Assembly (NCBI GenBank): GCA_964655525.1
Contig: CAZZNE010000002.1
Location: 241,014-305,013 of the forward strand
Length of the DNA: 64,000 bases
Direction: 5' to 3'
Origin: DLAJ01 sp964655525
GTDB taxonomy: Bacteria; Bacillota; Clostridia; Lachnospirales; Lachnospiraceae
The translations under genes were made by a program, and so were the position numbers. The notes under the pieces were generated by a model. It worked only from the letters and a program-made list of their open reading frames with translations. It made no database searches and was not told the origin of the DNA. Below are positions 1-8,760 of this stretch, piece after piece (position 1 is the first letter of the stretch; each line of letters begins with the position of its first letter).

Positions 1-321
1 TGCCGGAAGATTGACGTTTGCAGTGATCGCGACAACCGGAATGGAATCCATATATGCCGTGGCGATTCCCGTTACCAGATTCGTTGCGCCCGGTCCGCTC
101 GTCGACATGCAGACGCCGACTTTTCCAGTCGCCCTCGCATAACCGTCCGCCGCATGCGCCGCGCCCTGCTCATGGGACGTCAGCACATGACGGATCTCAT
201 CCTGATGCTTGTATAATTCGTCGTACACATTTAAGATCGTGCCACCGGGATAACCAAACACGGTATCCACACCCTGTTCCTTTAAGCACTCGATCACAAT
301 TTCTGCTCCTGTTAATTTCAT
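1..321 (-). CDS. ilvB: Acetolactate synthase large subunit, N-terminal part (cut by window edge)
   Basis: The first 107 codons of a ThDP-dependent acetolactate synthase, which condenses two pyruvates (or pyruvate and 2-oxobutyrate) in valine, leucine and isoleucine synthesis. The N-terminal pyrimidine-binding domain is clear: MKLTGAEIVIEC start, GYPGGTILNVYD, the catalytic Glu in SHEQGAAHAADGYAR, then STSGPGATNL. The ATG is at 319-321. It lies 106 bp behind ilvD in the same direction, so it is probably the third gene of a leuB-ilvD-ilvB operon. The C-terminal two thirds lie outside the window. Confidence 0.95.
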   Translation of the reverse strand, partial: MKLTGAEIVIECLKEQGVDTVFGYPGGTILNVYDELYKHQDEIRHVLTSHEQGAAHAADGYARATGKVGVCMSTSGPGATNLVTGIATAYMDSIPVVAITANVNLPA

Positions 322-427
322 ACGGTATCTGCACTCCTTACTTATCAACGTATGGAAAGCGCATTTCGCACGCTTTTCATATCAAAATGCAACGTTATTA
401 TGGTATTTCGCCTCAACTGACACTCTC

Positions 428-2101
428 TCACGCGTTATGCGGAAGTTCTAAGATCGCGCCGCGGTTTCCGCTTGTCACAAGCTCGCGGTATCTTGCAAGA
501 TATCCGCTTGTCACCTTCGGCTCTCTCGGTTTCCATACGGCTTTTCTTTTAGCAAGCTCCTCATCGGAAACATTCACGCTTAAAGAATAATTCGGAATAT
601 CCACCGTGATCATATCCCCCTCCTCGATCAGCGCGATCGGTCCGCCGACCGCCGCCTCCGGAGATACATGCCCGATGGACGCGCCCCTTGACGCACCGGA
701 AAACCGTCCGTCCGTGATCAGCGCAACACTGGATCCAAGCCCCATTCCTGCTATGGCAGAGGTCGGATTGAGCATTTCCCTCATGCCGGGACCGCCTTTG
801 GGTCCCTCATAGCGGATGACGACCACATCGCCGGTCTGAATGCGTCCACCCTTGATCGCCTCGATCGCGTCCTCCTCGCATTCAAATACGCGGGCAGGAC
901 CGGTATGCACCATCATTTCCTCACAGACTGCGGAACGCTTCACGACCGAGCCATCCGGCGCCAGATTTCCTTTTAATACGGCAAGCCCGCCTGTCTTGCT
1001 GTAAGGATTGCTCAGCGGTCTGATGACTTCGGGATTGGAATTGACCGATCCGGTCACATTCTCGCCGATCGTTTTTCCCGTCACCGTCATGCAGTCCGTA
1101 TGGAGCAGTCCGGCTTCCATCAGCTCATTCATCACGGCATACACACCACCCGCTTCGTTTAAGTCCTCCATATAGGTCGGACCCGCAGGCGCCAAATGAC
1201 AGAGATTCGGCGTTTTTTCACTGATCTCATTTGCAAAAGCAATATCAAAATCAAAACCGATCTCATGCGCGATGGCCGGAAGATGCAGCATGCTGTTTGT
1301 GGAACATCCGAGTGCCATATCCACCGTCAATGCGTTTAAGACCGCTTCTTTTGTCATAATATCCCGCGGACAGATATTTTGCTTTAACAATTCCATAACC
1401 GCCATACCGGCATGTTTTGCAAGCTTGATGCGGTCTGAATAAACCGCCGGGATCGTTCCGTTTCCGGGCAGCCCCATGCCGAGCGCCTCGGTCAGACAGT
1501 TCATGGAATTTGCCGTATACATTCCGGAACAGGAGCCGCAGGTCGGACATACCTTTTGCTCAAACTCACGCACTTCTTCTTCCGTCATCGTTCCCGCCGA
1601 GTGCGCACCGACCGCCTCAAACATGGAAGAAAGGCTTCTTTTCTGCCCTTTTACATGGCCGGCAAGCATCGGTCCTCCCGACACAAATACGGTCGGTACA
1701 TTGATCCTTGCCGCCGCCATCAGCAGTCCGGGAACGTTTTTATCACAGTTCGGTACCATGACCAACGCGTCAAACTGATGCGCGAGCGCCATACATTCGG
1801 TACTGTCCGCGATCAGATCGCGCGTTACCAGAGAATATTTCATGCCGATATGTCCCATCGCAATTCCGTCGCAGACCGCGATCGCCGGAAATACGACCGG
1901 CACGCCGCCTGCCTCCGCAACGCCCAGCTTGACGGCATTGACGATTTTATCAAGGTTCATATGTCCCGGTACGATCTCATTGTAGGAGCTGACAATGCCG
2001 ACCATCGGCTTGCGCATTTCTTCTTCCGTAAATCCAAGCGCATGAAACAATGAACGGTGCGGCGCTTGCTGCATTCCTTTTTTTACATTATCACTTTTCA
2101 T
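428..2101 (-). CDS. ilvD: Dihydroxy-acid dehydratase
   Basis: Full length at 557 aa. It dehydrates 2,3-dihydroxy-isovalerate and 2,3-dihydroxy-3-methylvalerate to the 2-keto acids of valine and isoleucine synthesis, using an Fe-S cluster and Mg. Seen: CDKNVPG (cluster Cys, about residue 119), CPTCGSCSGMYTANSMN (second cluster Cys region), EALGMGLPGNGT and GRFSGASRG near the C-terminus. A good RBS (GAAAGGAAG) precedes the ATG. It lies between leuB and ilvB, all read leftwards, which fits a branched-chain amino-acid operon. Confidence 0.97.
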   Translation of the reverse strand: MKSDNVKKGMQQAPHRSLFHALGFTEEEMRKPMVGIVSSYNEIVPGHMNLDKIVNAVKLGVAEAGGVPVVFPAIAVCDGIAMGHIGMKYSLVTRDLIADSTECMALAHQFDALVMVPNCDKNVPGLLMAAARINVPTVFVSGGPMLAGHVKGQKRSLSSMFEAVGAHSAGTMTEEEVREFEQKVCPTCGSCSGMYTANSMNCLTEALGMGLPGNGTIPAVYSDRIKLAKHAGMAVMELLKQNICPRDIMTKEAVLNALTVDMALGCSTNSMLHLPAIAHEIGFDFDIAFANEISEKTPNLCHLAPAGPTYMEDLNEAGGVYAVMNELMEAGLLHTDCMTVTGKTIGENVTGSVNSNPEVIRPLSNPYSKTGGLAVLKGNLAPDGSVVKRSAVCEEMMVHTGPARVFECEEDAIEAIKGGRIQTGDVVVIRYEGPKGGPGMREMLNPTSAIAGMGLGSSVALITDGRFSGASRGASIGHVSPEAAVGGPIALIEEGDMITVDIPNYSLSVNVSDEELAKRKAVWKPREPKVTSGYLARYRELVTSGNRGAILELPHNA

Positions 2102-2146
2102 TATGATCTTCCTTTCTCTCTATTTGTTAATGCCATAACACCCTGC

Positions 2147-2216
2147 GGAGAATGCAAGGCGAATTCATTCGCCTTGCATTCTCCCGTGTGAGAACGGTTC
2201 CGCTAAGCGGAACCGT
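2147..2216. repeat. Two adjacent near-perfect hairpins between leuB and ilvD
   Basis: An 18-nt inverted repeat (arms 2147-2164 and 2167-2184, two-base centre) is followed after nine bases by an 11-nt inverted repeat (2194-2204 and 2206-2216, one-base centre). Neither has a U-run on the leftward transcript. They are better seen as a processing, mRNA-stabilising or partial attenuation structure inside the leuB-ilvD transcript than as a classical terminator. No gene is visible in 2102-2264. Confidence 0.6.
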
Positions 2217-2264
2217 AGAAAATCTTTGCGAAACAGCCTTTACTGTGAGCATTAGATTTTCTTC

Positions 2265-3365
2265 TTACACGATTCTCTCACAGATTAAATCGCCCATCTT
2301 TGCAGTGCCGACCTGTGTCACGCCGTCCGCATTCCCATTCTGCGGCATGATGTCGATCGTGCGGTAACCATCCTTTAAGGTCTGCTTCACGGCTGCCTCT
2401 ATCGCATCCGCTTCCTGATCTAAGTCAAAAGAGTATCGAAGCATCATCGCCGCACTTAAAATGGTTGCGATCGGATTCGCTATGCCCTTTCCCGCAATAT
2501 CCGGCGCGGAACCGCCGCTAGGCTCATATAATCCAAATTTGGTATCGTTTAAGGATGCACTCGGCAGCATACCGAGCGAACCTGTGATCATACTCGCCTC
2601 ATCGGACAAAATATCGCCGAACATATTCTCAGTCAGCACCACGTCAAACTGCGCCGGATTCTTTACAAGCTGCATTGCGCAGTTATCCACCAGCATATGC
2701 TCCAGCGTCACCTCCGGATAATCCGCAGCCACTTCTTCAACGACCTTTCTCCATAATCTGGAGGAATCAAGCACGTTCGCTTTATCCACGCTTGTCACCT
2801 TTTTCCGGCGCTTCATGGCAATCTCAAATCCTTTGACAGCTGCTCTCCGAATCTCGTCTTCATTATAGGTTAGCGTATCGACCGCCGTCATTTTACCGTC
2901 GATCATCTCCGTTTTGCGCTCTCCGAAATACAATCCGCCCGTCAACTCGCGCAGCATCATCATATCAAAACCGGCACGGCTGATCTCCTCTTTTAAGGGG
3001 CATGCCGCCGCCAGTTCATCATAAAGCATCGCCGGACGCAGGTTCGCAAACAATCCCAGCGCCTTACGGATCTTCAACAGCCCTGCCTCCGGGCGTTTGT
3101 CGGGCGCAAGCCGATACCAAGGGGATGTAACCGTATTGCCGCCGATCGACCCCATAAGCACCGCATCCGCATCCTTCGCCGTCTGAATCGCCTCATCCGT
3201 CAAGGGAACGCCATGAACGTCAATGGACGCGCCACCCATCAATATGTCCGTAAACGTAAAGGTATGTCCGTACCGTTCACCGATTTTTTGTAATACCTTT
3301 TTAGCTTCGGTAACGATTTCCGGTCCGATCCCGTCGCCCGGAATACTCGTGATCCGATAATTCAT
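2265..3365 (-). CDS. leuB: 3-isopropylmalate dehydrogenase
   Basis: 366 aa, the usual length. It oxidises and decarboxylates 3-isopropylmalate to 2-oxoisocaproate with NAD in leucine synthesis. Seen: N-terminal ITSIPGDGIGPEIV, substrate-binding arginines in RPAMLYDELAAACPL and RELTGGLYFGERK, metal-binding Asp in VDNCAMQLVKNPAQFDV, and GGSAPDIAGKGIANP. The leader after the yajC terminator is only about 30 bp, so some transcription probably reads through from upstream. ilvD follows 163 bp downstream. Confidence 0.97.
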   Translation of the reverse strand: MNYRITSIPGDGIGPEIVTEAKKVLQKIGERYGHTFTFTDILMGGASIDVHGVPLTDEAIQTAKDADAVLMGSIGGNTVTSPWYRLAPDKRPEAGLLKIRKALGLFANLRPAMLYDELAAACPLKEEISRAGFDMMMLRELTGGLYFGERKTEMIDGKMTAVDTLTYNEDEIRRAAVKGFEIAMKRRKKVTSVDKANVLDSSRLWRKVVEEVAADYPEVTLEHMLVDNCAMQLVKNPAQFDVVLTENMFGDILSDEASMITGSLGMLPSASLNDTKFGLYEPSGGSAPDIAGKGIANPIATILSAAMMLRYSFDLDQEADAIEAAVKQTLKDGYRTIDIMPQNGNADGVTQVGTAKMGDLICERIV

Positions 3366-3395
3366 TGCTTTTCACATCCTTTCTGTAATCGCAAA

Positions 3396-3425
3396 AAAAG
3401 AGGCGTCATGCCATACGCCTCTTTT
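3396..3425 (-). terminator. Rho-independent terminator after yajC
   Basis: Perfect 11-bp inverted repeat (3396-3406 and 3415-3425, core AGAGGCGT/ACGCCTCT) flanked by A/T runs. It lies 9 bp past the yajC stop and 30 bp before leuB. U-tracts on both strands make it potentially bidirectional. Confidence 0.85.
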
Positions 3426-3434
3426 CACCTGTTT

Positions 3435-3758
3435 CTATTCGGCGTCAGGCTTCTCGACCTGCACGATTGCCGATTTCTGCATCGGAATTCTGCAATTCTT
3501 ATTATTACCGAACTCTACAATCACGGTATCATCCGTAATATCAATGATAATTCCATAAAAGCCGCTCGTTGTCAGCACGCTGTCCCCGATCTCCAGTGTA
3601 GCAAGCAGCGCCGCCATTTTTTTCTGTTCTTTTTTCTGGGGTCTGATCATTAAAAAATAAAAAACAGCAATGATACCCACCATATAAATAACCATCAAGC
3701 CGATTCCCATCGAACCGCCGCCTGCCGCAGCGTCTGTTTCTGTTAATAATACGCCCAT
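3435..3758 (-). CDS. yajC: Preprotein translocase accessory subunit YajC
   Basis: Small single-pass membrane protein of the Sec holo-translocon (SecDF-YajC). A hydrophobic helix (GIGLMVIYMVGIIAVFYFLMI) is followed by the family signature RPQKKEQKK and a C-terminal beta domain (LEIGDSVLTTSGFYGII...). An upstream ATG at 3770 is itself part of the GGAGG ribosome site, so the ATG at 3758 is the probable start, giving 107 aa. It lies directly downstream of tgt, the classic tgt-yajC pairing. Confidence 0.93.
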   Translation of the reverse strand: MGVLLTETDAAAGGGSMGIGLMVIYMVGIIAVFYFLMIRPQKKEQKKMAALLATLEIGDSVLTTSGFYGIIIDITDDTVIVEFGNNKNCRIPMQKSAIVQVEKPDAE

Positions 3759-3875
3759 GTTGTCCTCCATCCATCAAATCACTGATTTTTTCATCACTAT
3801 CCATCATACACAAAAATAGACGGCACATCAAGTCTTTTATACGAATTTTAGAATTCCGTCGCAAAATGAACACGC

Positions 3876-5012
3876 TTACGATTCCCCTGCCGTAAATCCG
3901 GCAAGCTTCTCCCTCTTATATGCCGCAAAACGTCCCTCATCAAGCGCACCCCGAATCTCCGCCATCATTCTGTTATAAAAAAACAGATTATGCGTCACAC
4001 ATAACCGCATGCCAAGCATCTCTTTCGCTTTGAGCAGATGACGGATATAGGCACGCGAATAACGTCTGCATGCAGGACACGTGCAGCCCTCCTCGATCGG
4101 ACGCGCATCCAGCTCATATTTCGCGTTAAAAAGATTGATCTTGCCGTGATCCGTATACAGGTGTCCATGCCTGCCGTTGCGCGACGGGTATACGCAGTCA
4201 AAAAAATCCACGCCGCGCTCCACTGCTTCCAAAATATTGGCGGGTGTACCAACCCCCATCAGATAGGTCGGCTTGTCCTTGGGCAGGATCGGCGTCACCT
4301 GCTCAATGATGCGATACATTTCCTCATGGGACTCTCCAACCGCAAGACCACCGATGGCATAACCGTCTAAATCCAGTTCGCAGATCTGCTTTGCATGCGT
4401 CGTCCGGATGTCATCATATACGGCACCCTGATTGATGCCGAACAAAAGCTGTTCCCGATTGATCGTGTCCTCAAGCCCGTTTAAGCGCTGCATTTCCTTT
4501 TTGCACCGAAGCAGCCATCTTGTTGTCCGCTCCACGGATGCCTGCACATAATCGCGGTCCGCCTTACTCGGCGCGCACTCGTCAAACGCCATCGCGATCG
4601 TAGACGCCAGATTGGACTGAATCTGTATACTTTCCTCCGGTCCCATAAAAATTTTTCTGCCGTCTATATGGGATTGAAAATACACACCCTCTTCTTTGAT
4701 TTTTCGCAGTCCCGCAAGAGAAAATACTTGAAATCCACCGGAATCCGTAAGAATGGGTCTGTTCCAAGACATGAATTTATGTAAACCGCCAAACTGCTTG
4801 ATCAGCGCATCTCCGGTCCGCACATGAAGATGATAGGTATTGGAAAGCTCGATCTGCGTTCCGATCTCCTCCAGATCAGCTGTGGATACTGCGCCCTTGA
4901 TTGCTCCGACTGTTCCTACATTCATAAAAACAGGAGTCTGCACCGTGCCATGCACTGTTTCAAAACAGGCACGTTTCGCTGCCCCCTCCTGCTTGATCAC
5001 GGTATATTTCAA
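3876..5012 (-). CDS. tgt: tRNA-guanine transglycosylase
   Basis: Exchanges guanine-34 for preQ1 in tRNAs with GUN anticodons (queuosine pathway). Seen: Asp in TDSGGFQVFSL, nucleophile-region GVDFFDCVYPSRNGRHG, and the Zn site CTCPACRRYSRAYIRHLL...THNLFFY. An open frame runs upstream to 5198. A TTG at 5010-5012 behind GGAAAGGAT gives 378 aa, the normal family length, and begins with the expected KYTVIKQEG. yajC follows 117 bp downstream. Confidence 0.95.
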   Translation of the reverse strand: MKYTVIKQEGAAKRACFETVHGTVQTPVFMNVGTVGAIKGAVSTADLEEIGTQIELSNTYHLHVRTGDALIKQFGGLHKFMSWNRPILTDSGGFQVFSLAGLRKIKEEGVYFQSHIDGRKIFMGPEESIQIQSNLASTIAMAFDECAPSKADRDYVQASVERTTRWLLRCKKEMQRLNGLEDTINREQLLFGINQGAVYDDIRTTHAKQICELDLDGYAIGGLAVGESHEEMYRIIEQVTPILPKDKPTYLMGVGTPANILEAVERGVDFFDCVYPSRNGRHGHLYTDHGKINLFNAKYELDARPIEEGCTCPACRRYSRAYIRHLLKAKEMLGMRLCVTHNLFFYNRMMAEIRGALDEGRFAAYKREKLAGFTAGES

Positions 5013-5109
5013 AGCTGTGCCATCCTTTCCCAAAGAAAGTATGCTGTGATGACCAAACAGCATACTGCAAAATTTTCTCATTACCGGAAGAACTGCGTTA
5101 GCAATTCCA

Positions 5110-5160
5110 AAAGAATCCGCTCTGCGGATTCTTTGAAAGAGTTTCCGCCGGAAACTCTTT
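5110..5160 (-). terminator. Tandem hairpin terminator after the D,D-carboxypeptidase
   Basis: Two adjacent hairpins: 5136-5147 with 5149-5160 (AGAGTTTCCG type) and 5110-5120 with 5124-5134 (AAGAATCCGC, loop TCT). The second is followed by TTTT on the leftward transcript. They start right after the stop codon at 5162-5164 and separate this gene from tgt. Confidence 0.75.
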
Positions 5161-5161
5161 T

Positions 5162-6220
5162 TTATTCCTGTCTTTGCCCGTTTACATACCGCTCCCAAAA
5201 TTCCTCAAGCGTGATGCCTTCGCTCATGATGATCTTCGCTGCCTCTCTGCCGACATAACGAAAATGCCACGGTTCATAGCCAATGCTCGTGATATACTCT
5301 TTTCCTTTCGGATAGCGTAGAATAAAGCCATAATCACTGCAATTTTCCGCGAGCCACCTGCCTGCCGCAGTCTCCCCATAAGCTGCGTCCAAGATCATAT
5401 GACTTGCCGTATAAATATCAAGCGATAAGCCGATCTGATGCTCACTGTAGCCCGGCACCGTCGTCTCCTGTGACGCCAGCTTAAAAGAATCCATGTAATT
5501 GAGCCCCTTGTTCATGTACGCTCTGACATGCTTCTCAAAGATGGATACCTGACTTGCATCCGTGCGGTACGGCGAACAAATAATCAGGTTCACATTGTCA
5601 TTTTTTGCCGCCTGAAGCATCAAAAGCAAATCTTCCAAAATCCGCTCATCACACTGCATCTTTCCGGTGATCGTCGTTAGGGAAAAATGATAATCATTCG
5701 GTATCGGGTGCTGTTTATTGATCAAAACAAGCCGCCAGTCGTCCGCAGTGAAAATAAGACTCTCCTCATCCTGTTGAAACGTCTCCTGCGCCTCCTCCTC
5801 AGCCCTGCTCGTCAAATACTCCTCATGCTCTAAAAGGATCTCATCAAGGGAATAGGTTTCCACCTCGTTCACATCATAGGTCTCGTAGCCGTTTAAGCCG
5901 TCAGCAACAAGCTCTCCGTCCTCAATCAGAATCTCATTCAATTCTCCGGTCTGCAGCAGTTCTTCTAAATCCGACTCGAAAACCATCTCCGGCTTCCGCT
6001 CCATATCAATGTCAAGCAGAACAGGAAGCGCAAAACTCGAGCTTAACAAAAAAATGACAGCAACAAAAGCCACGCCGATCACGCGCGGTATCAGATTCAC
6101 TAAAAAGCGCCCGAAATGACATATGCCCAAAAAGACAAATATGACGCACAGCATCGGGTAACGCAGCCATTTTCTTTTTTTGGAAACTCTGATCAGTTTC
6201 GTAAGTACTCTATCTTTCAT
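5162..6220 (-). CDS. Membrane-anchored D-alanyl-D-alanine carboxypeptidase (VanY/M15B family)
   Basis: 352 aa. Two hydrophobic segments lie near residues 22-38 and 46-70, so the enzyme is anchored with its catalytic part outside. An acidic linker of about 90 residues follows, then the M15B domain: ICSPYRTDASQ, zinc-binding GYSEHQIGLSLDI (His and Asp ligands) and EPWHFRYVG (third ligand). The family trims the terminal D-Ala of peptidoglycan stem peptides. A vancomycin-resistance role is not implied, because no vanH/A/X genes are present. It ends at a tandem hairpin terminator. Confidence 0.88.
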   Translation of the reverse strand: MKDRVLTKLIRVSKKRKWLRYPMLCVIFVFLGICHFGRFLVNLIPRVIGVAFVAVIFLLSSSFALPVLLDIDMERKPEMVFESDLEELLQTGELNEILIEDGELVADGLNGYETYDVNEVETYSLDEILLEHEEYLTSRAEEEAQETFQQDEESLIFTADDWRLVLINKQHPIPNDYHFSLTTITGKMQCDERILEDLLLMLQAAKNDNVNLIICSPYRTDASQVSIFEKHVRAYMNKGLNYMDSFKLASQETTVPGYSEHQIGLSLDIYTASHMILDAAYGETAAGRWLAENCSDYGFILRYPKGKEYITSIGYEPWHFRYVGREAAKIIMSEGITLEEFWERYVNGQRQE

Positions 6221-6318
6221 ATTCTATCCAACCGTAGGTTTACGTTATAGTCCAATGTTACTATATCATACTTTTGAACAAAATCAAACGAAAAATAATA
6301 AACTTATTTGGGAAAAAC

Positions 6319-6347
6319 TTGTATTTTGTATTTTGCATAGATATAAT
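6319..6347 (+). promoter_or_regulatory. Sigma-A promoter of aroC
   Basis: TTGTAT (6319-6324), 17-bp spacer, perfect TATAAT (6342-6347). It lies 28 bp ahead of the aroC start codon and so predicts a short leader with no room for a riboswitch. Confidence 0.8.
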
Positions 6348-6375
6348 GAAAAAAAATCCTAAAGGAGGTACGGTT

Positions 6376-7476
6376 ATGACGGCAGGCTCTACATTCGGTA
6401 ATCTATTTCGTATCACGACATGGGGAGAATCCCATGGAGAGGCGCTCGGTGTCGTGATCGATGGCTGCCCCGCAGGACTTTCTCTTGACGCATCGGACAT
6501 TCAGATTTATTTAGACCGCAGAAAACCGGGGCAGTCGCGCTATACGACACCGCGAAAGGAGTCCGACGAGGTACAGATCCTCTCTGGCATTTTTGAAGGA
6601 CGCACAACAGGCACCCCGATCTCCCTACTCGTTTTTAACACTTCGCAGCGCTCCGCCGATTATAGTGAAATTGCTTCCTATTATCGTCCCGGGCATGCGG
6701 ATTATACCTTTGACCAAAAATACGGTTTCCGCGATTACCGCGGCGGCGGGCGCTCTTCGGGGCGCGAGACGATCGGCAGGGTTGCCGCTGGCGCAGTCGC
6801 CCGCAAAATCCTTGCAGAGCTTGGCGTGAATATTACGGCTTATACGTATTCGATCGGACCGATTACAATCGATGAATCCCGTTTCTCTAAAGATGCGATC
6901 CTCACAACTCCGACCGCCATGCCTGATACCGAAGCAAGCGCACGCGCAGAGCAATACCTTTCTGCATGCATGGAGGATCATGATTCCTCCGGCGGCTCGA
7001 TCAAATGCAGGATCAGCGGACTTCCTGCCGGCATCGGCGAGCCGGTGTTCGGTAAGCTCGACGCTGTTCTCGCAGAGGCTCTCATGTCCATCGGTGCAGT
7101 GAAAGCAGTTGAAATCGGCGACGGAGTCCGCGTCTCCACCGCCAAAGGCTCTGAAAACAATGACGAATTTCTCTCTACTGCGCACGGCATTCAAAAAGCA
7201 AGCAATCATGCGGGTGGCATTCTCGGCGGTATCAGCGACGGTTCGGATGTACTTCTCACCGTCCACATCAAGCCGACGCCCTCTATTTTTAAGGAGCAGC
7301 ATACCGTTCGTCAGGACGGCACCCCCTTAAGTGTCTCTATCAAAGGACGGCACGATCCAATTATCGTACCGCGCGCCGTCGTGGTCGTGGAGTCCATGTG
7401 CGCACTCTCCGTACTGGATCTCATGCTCGCCAATCTCTCCGCAAAGATGGATTACCTGCATTTGATCTACCAATAA
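6376..7476 (+). CDS. aroC: Chorismate synthase
   Basis: Last step of the shikimate pathway: EPSP to chorismate with reduced FMN. Seen: GNLFRITTWGESHGEALGVVIDGCPAG at the N-terminus, GRSSGRETIGRVAAGAVARKIL, GGSIKC, and SNHAGGILGGISDG near the C-terminal third. The frame is open from 6274, but the ATG at 6376 follows AAAGGAGG by 7 nt and gives 366 aa, the family length. It is a single-gene unit with its own promoter and two downstream hairpins, opposite in direction to its neighbours. Confidence 0.97.
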   Translation: MTAGSTFGNLFRITTWGESHGEALGVVIDGCPAGLSLDASDIQIYLDRRKPGQSRYTTPRKESDEVQILSGIFEGRTTGTPISLLVFNTSQRSADYSEIASYYRPGHADYTFDQKYGFRDYRGGGRSSGRETIGRVAAGAVARKILAELGVNITAYTYSIGPITIDESRFSKDAILTTPTAMPDTEASARAEQYLSACMEDHDSSGGSIKCRISGLPAGIGEPVFGKLDAVLAEALMSIGAVKAVEIGDGVRVSTAKGSENNDEFLSTAHGIQKASNHAGGILGGISDGSDVLLTVHIKPTPSIFKEQHTVRQDGTPLSVSIKGRHDPIIVPRAVVVVESMCALSVLDLMLANLSAKMDYLHLIYQ

Positions 7477-7530
7477 AAAAGAGTTTTTGCGGAAACTCTT
7501 CCGGAGCTGAGAAATCTTATCAATTATGCA

Positions 7531-7563
7531 AAAAAGAGTTCTGCATCAGCAGAACTCTTTTTT
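7531..7563 (+). terminator. Strong Rho-independent terminator after aroC
   Basis: 14-bp perfect stem (7531-7544 with 7549-7562, loop ATCA) ending in a T-run. A smaller hairpin (AAGAGTTT...AAACTCTT, about 7479-7500) lies immediately after the aroC stop, so there are two stems in tandem. Confidence 0.9.
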
Positions 7564-7616
7564 ATGTAGGTATTTTCGTATGCGCGAGTCTGCATTCTGC
7601 GGCAAGCCTCGCAAAG

Positions 7617-7648
7617 AACACATAAGAATGCCTTGCATTCTTTGCGTT
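7617..7648 (-). terminator. Probable terminator hairpin after the DHH phosphoesterase
   Basis: AAGAATGC / GCATTCTT stem (7624-7631 with 7635-7642) with imperfect extension on both sides, just beyond the stop codon at 7654. The U-run on the leftward strand is weak, so it may only slow or process the transcript. Confidence 0.45.
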
Positions 7649-7653
7649 CTCTT

Positions 7654-8574
7654 TTATGAATTGCTTAATGCCTTTAATTCCTCCAGCATCTTCGGAAGAT
7701 CGGACTCCATATTCTCATCTGAGAACTGGCAGGTCCCCACCTTCCGGTGACCGCCGCCGTTATATTTTAACATCAGGCTGCCGACATCCACGTTGGAGGT
7801 TTTATTCAAAATACTGTAGCCAACCGCAGCACTGCATCCCTTTCCGCCCCTGCCGCTGACGATCCATGCAGAAATATTCTGCTCTGGATACATACTGTAA
7901 ATCAAAAAGCGGTTTCCGGAATAAATCGGGTCAACGCCGCGCAGATCAGATATGATCAGATTACCCTCCACGACTGTGTGCGCCAGCACCATCTCCTTAA
8001 ACTTTGCCGTCTGCTCAAGATAAGTATCAATCCGTTCCTGCACATCCGGCATCGCAAGTATTTCATCCGTTGTCATGGTACGGCATGCATCAATGAGCTT
8101 CTCCATCAGCTGATAATTAGAGATCGTAAAATTGCGCCATCTGCCGAGTCCGGTTCTCGGATCCATTAAAAATCCAACTAAGATCCATCCCGTGGGATTC
8201 TGGATCTCATCAATCGTCAGATCACCGGAATCTACCTTGTCCACAGCCACCATCATATCGTCAAACTGCGGAAAGCGCTCCCTTCCCCCATAATATTCAT
8301 AAATGATACGCGCACAGGAAGGTGTGATCCGGCTCTCCCCTTTATACTTTCCTTTCAACTGAAGGCGTTCATGTTCACTGGAATGATGATCGAACCAGAG
8401 TCCGCAGCCTTCCACATAAGGTACGTTTGCCAGACAGTCATCCTCAGTTACTTCCACTAAACCGTCCTGCAAATCCTTCGGATGCGCAAATTTCCAATTG
8501 TCAATAATGCCGGCTTCTTTTAACAGCGCGCCGCACGCAAGTCCATCAAAATCAGATCTTGTAATCAGTCTCAC
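7654..8574 (-). CDS. DHH-family phosphoesterase (NrnA/exopolyphosphatase-like)
   Basis: 306 aa. DHH motifs are clear: TRSDFDGLACGALL (motif I), LWFDHHSSEHE (DHH motif, around residue 62), VDKVDSGD, and the DHHA1 signature YNGGGHRKVGTCQF at the C-terminus. Relatives cleave nanoRNA, 3'-phosphoadenosine phosphate or short polyphosphates with Mn/Mg. The sequence alone does not fix the substrate. It is a single-gene unit with a good promoter at 8646-8674. Confidence 0.85.
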   Translation of the reverse strand: MRLITRSDFDGLACGALLKEAGIIDNWKFAHPKDLQDGLVEVTEDDCLANVPYVEGCGLWFDHHSSEHERLQLKGKYKGESRITPSCARIIYEYYGGRERFPQFDDMMVAVDKVDSGDLTIDEIQNPTGWILVGFLMDPRTGLGRWRNFTISNYQLMEKLIDACRTMTTDEILAMPDVQERIDTYLEQTAKFKEMVLAHTVVEGNLIISDLRGVDPIYSGNRFLIYSMYPEQNISAWIVSGRGGKGCSAAVGYSILNKTSNVDVGSLMLKYNGGGHRKVGTCQFSDENMESDLPKMLEELKALSNS

Positions 8575-8645
8575 GGGTATTCTCCTATTCTTTATACTTT
8601 GTTAATATTTCTACAAAAAAAGCACAAACTTTTTTCACTATTTCT

Positions 8646-8674
8646 ATTATAGCTTTCATGGATTTTTTTTTCAA
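8646..8674 (-). promoter_or_regulatory. Sigma-A promoter of the DHH phosphoesterase gene
   Basis: On the minus strand: TTGAAA (8674-8669), 17-bp spacer, TATAAT (8651-8646). The leader to the start codon at 8574 is about 65 nt. Confidence 0.75.
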
Positions 8675-8760
8675 CTGTTTTGTCTCATATCCTTCATAAA
8701 AACGGACAAACTAATGTCAAATCGGTAAAAACAACGACTGGAAAGGCATGGTGAAGCAAA

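Noticed and set aside
54..590. Long plus-strand frame over ilvB/ilvD
   Set aside because: It overlaps two clear minus-strand genes, has no RBS, and its translation is Ser/Arg/Pro-rich with no domain.
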